Positions 62,466 through 64,000 of a DNA stretch of 64,000 nucleotides are shown here, in pieces. Within the stretch, counting starts at the first letter, position 1. Every line of letters starts with the position of its first letter. The translations under genes were made by a program, and so were the position numbers. The stretch is from Marinomonas rhizomae (GTDB taxonomy: Bacteria > Pseudomonadota > Gammaproteobacteria > Pseudomonadales > Marinomonadaceae): contig NZ_CP073343.1 in the NCBI RefSeq assembly GCF_024397855.1, positions 1,116,001 to 1,180,000 of the forward strand. The letters are read 5' to 3'. The notes under the pieces are model-generated. The model ran no database searches and was not told where the DNA came from. It worked only from the letters and a program-made list of their open reading frames with translations.

Positions 62466-63326
62466 ATGGCCGCAGTATCTGCAGCATTGGTAAAAGAGTT
62501 ACGTGATCGTACTGGCCTAGGCATGATGGAGTGTAAGAAAGCACTTGTCGCTGCTGACGCTGACATCGAAGTGGCTATCGAAGAACTACGTAAATCAAGT
62601 GGCATGAAAGCAGCTAAAAAAGCGGGCCGTACTGCAGCTGAAGGTACAATCATTATGCGTGTAGCTGATGATTCATCTTACGGTGTCTTGGTTGAAGTTA
62701 ACTCTGAAACTGACTTCGCTTCTCGTGACGAAGGTTTTATTTCTTTCGCTAATAAAGTAGCTGACGTTGTTTTTGCAACGAAAGAAACTGACATGGCGAA
62801 AGTAATTTCAGGCGAAATGCTTGAAGCTCGTGAAGCTTTGGTCCAAAAAATTGGTGAAAACATCACACCTCGTCGTGCTGTTATCATCGAGGGTGGCTTA
62901 GTAGGTGGTTACCTTCACGGTAATGGCCAAATCGCTGTATTGACTCAGCTTGAAGGTGGTTCTGCGGAACTGGCTAAAGATGTTTCTATGCACGTTGCCG
63001 CTGTATCTCCTCGCGTTGTTCGCGGTGAAGATATGCCTGCTGAAGTTCTTGCAAAAGAAGAAGAGATTGTTCGTGCGCAGCCAGACATGGCTGGTAAACC
63101 AGCAGAAATCGTTGATAAAATGATTGTTGGTCGTATGAAGAAGTTCTTGGCTGAAAACAGCTTAACTGAACAGCCTTTTGTTAAGAACCCAGAAATCAAA
63201 GTTGGTCAGTTAGTAAAAGACGCTGGCGCAACGGTAGCTTCATTCATTCGCCTTGAAGTAGGTGAAGGTATTGAAGTTGCTGAAGTGGATTTTGCAGCAG
63301 AAGTAGCAGCACAACTTAAAGGTTAA
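62466..63326 (+). CDS. tsf: Elongation factor Ts
   Basis: A 286-residue nucleotide-exchange factor for EF-Tu. The N-terminal UBA-like domain is [20 protein letters not shown]. The core has TDF motif [14 protein letters not shown] near residue 78-91 (TDFV-like loop in which the Phe contacts EF-Tu) and [21 protein letters not shown] strong terminator follows, then pyrH. Confidence 0.98.
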   Translation: MAAVSAALVKELRDRTGLGMMECKKALVAADADIEVAIEELRKSSGMKAAKKAGRTAAEGTIIMRVADDSSYGVLVEVNSETDFASRDEGFISFANKVADVVFATKETDMAKVISGEMLEAREALVQKIGENITPRRAVIIEGGLVGGYLHGNGQIAVLTQLEGGSAELAKDVSMHVAAVSPRVVRGEDMPAEVLAKEEEIVRAQPDMAGKPAEIVDKMIVGRMKKFLAENSLTEQPFVKNPEIKVGQLVKDAGATVASFIRLEVGEGIEVAEVDFAAEVAAQLKG

Positions 63327-63350
63327 TTCCTAGTTGTAATGTCTTGCAAA

Positions 63351-63379
63351 AAAAGGGGCAGCTTGACTGCCCCTTTTTA
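63351..63379 (+). terminator. Rho-independent terminator of tsf
   Basis: AAAAAGGGGCAG (63351-63362) pairs with CTGCCCCTTTTT (63368-63379) across five bases. Confidence 0.92.
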
Positions 63380-63454
63380 TGAAAGACAAGTACATGAGTG
63401 TCGGCTACATTAGCCTCAATTACTCAAGATATGAAATCATTGCCGGAGGTTGAT

Positions 63455-64000
63455 ATGCCAAAAGAAAAGAGTCCAAAATACAAAAGAATTTTGCTTAAGC
63501 TGAGCGGCGAAGCCTTGATGGGGGATGAGTCCTTTGGTATCGATCCTAAAGTGTTGAATCGTATTGCCCTAGAGATTGGGCAGTTGCGCGGTATAGGGGT
63601 TGAGGTTGGTATCGTTATTGGTGGTGGTAATTTGTTCCGCGGTCAGGCGTTAAGTCAGGCTGGTATGGATCGTGTTACTGGTGACCATATGGGGATGTTG
63701 GCAACGGTAATGAATGCGTTGGCTATGCGTGATGCGTTAGAGCGTGCAAATATTGCAACTCGTGTGATGTCAGCAATCACAATGACTGGTATCGTTGAGC
63801 CTTATGATAGACGTCGTGCCATGCGCTTGATGAAAGAAGGTGATGTGCTCATTTTCTCTGCTGGTACTGGCAACCCTTTCTTTACGACTGACTCTGCTGC
63901 TTGTTTGCGCGGTATTGAGATTGATGCGGATGTCGTACTGAAAGCAACGAAAGTAGACGGTGTTTACTCCGCAGATCCAATGAAAGATCCTGCTGCGGTG
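63455..64000 (+). CDS. pyrH: Uridylate kinase, 5' part
   Basis: The first 182 codons of PyrH, which phosphorylates UMP to UDP; the gene runs off the window. The ATG at 63455 follows GCCGGAGGTTG. Signatures are [52 protein letters not shown] and [19 protein letters not shown], with [13 protein letters not shown] near the end. The rpsB-tsf-pyrH order is universal in these bacteria, and frr would be expected next. Confidence 0.97.
   Translation, partial: MPKEKSPKYKRILLKLSGEALMGDESFGIDPKVLNRIALEIGQLRGIGVEVGIVIGGGNLFRGQALSQAGMDRVTGDHMGMLATVMNALAMRDALERANIATRVMSAITMTGIVEPYDRRRAMRLMKEGDVLIFSAGTGNPFFTTDSAACLRGIEIDADVVLKATKVDGVYSADPMKDPAAV

Overview
The window looks like chromosomal DNA of a marine gammaproteobacterium, most likely Marinomonas or a close relative in the Oceanospirillales. 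This is an inference from gene content and order: rpsB-tsf-pyrH, map-glnD-dapC-dapD, rnc-era-recO-acpS, and gacS beside cysM-rlmD-relA-mazG, together with a GlcB plus long-form isocitrate lyase glyoxylate pair. Base composition is moderately AT-rich. No rRNA, tRNA, CRISPR array, insertion sequence or prophage gene was seen.

Layout. 1-4.4 kb is accessory: the tail of a dienelactone-hydrolase-like gene, an AraC regulator divergent from an MFS permease, a one-domain DeoR-type HTH protein, an orphan ribbon-helix-helix (RHH) antitoxin, and a toxin-antitoxin pair with two clear operator palindromes. 4.3-9.9 kb is a glyoxylate-shunt module: an ScfR/RamB-type regulator divergent from malate synthase G and isocitrate lyase. 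10-23 kb holds sensory and envelope genes: a hybrid kinase, a phytase-like lipoprotein, a two-Cache soluble protein, MgtC, GNAT, a diguanylate cyclase, DUF2057, an EamA exporter, OmpW, an HD hydrolase, a MarR/DUF2798 pair and a Rieske protein. 23-29.5 kb has PBP1B, a periplasmic binding protein, and divergent glgA and glgC.

29.8-36.1 kb is a housekeeping run: ribE, lepA-lepB-rnc-era-recO-acpS. 36-44.8 kb carries the global regulators GacS/BarA and RelA with cysM, rlmD and mazG. 44.8-52.9 kb contains ppc, adk, tsaB, uppP, rsmJ, slyX, a membrane-anchored cold-shock protein, tpx and panD. 52.9-61.3 kb is read mostly on the minus strand: map, glnD, dapC, dapD, an ArsC/Spx-like protein, dapE and two unknown small genes, so lysine/peptidoglycan precursor synthesis sits beside nitrogen sensing. 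61.6 kb to the end is rpsB-tsf-pyrH, with pyrH cut by the window edge.

The least ordinary parts are the toxin-antitoxin locus, whose antitoxin joins a four-Cys zinc ribbon to two RHH-like domains and whose promoter carries two 18-bp palindromes; the glyoxylate regulator, with a degenerate protease motif and a palindrome at its own start codon; the MarR/DUF2798 locus with twin operators; and the membrane-anchored cold-shock protein. All functions are read from sequence motifs and family knowledge; no database search was possible.
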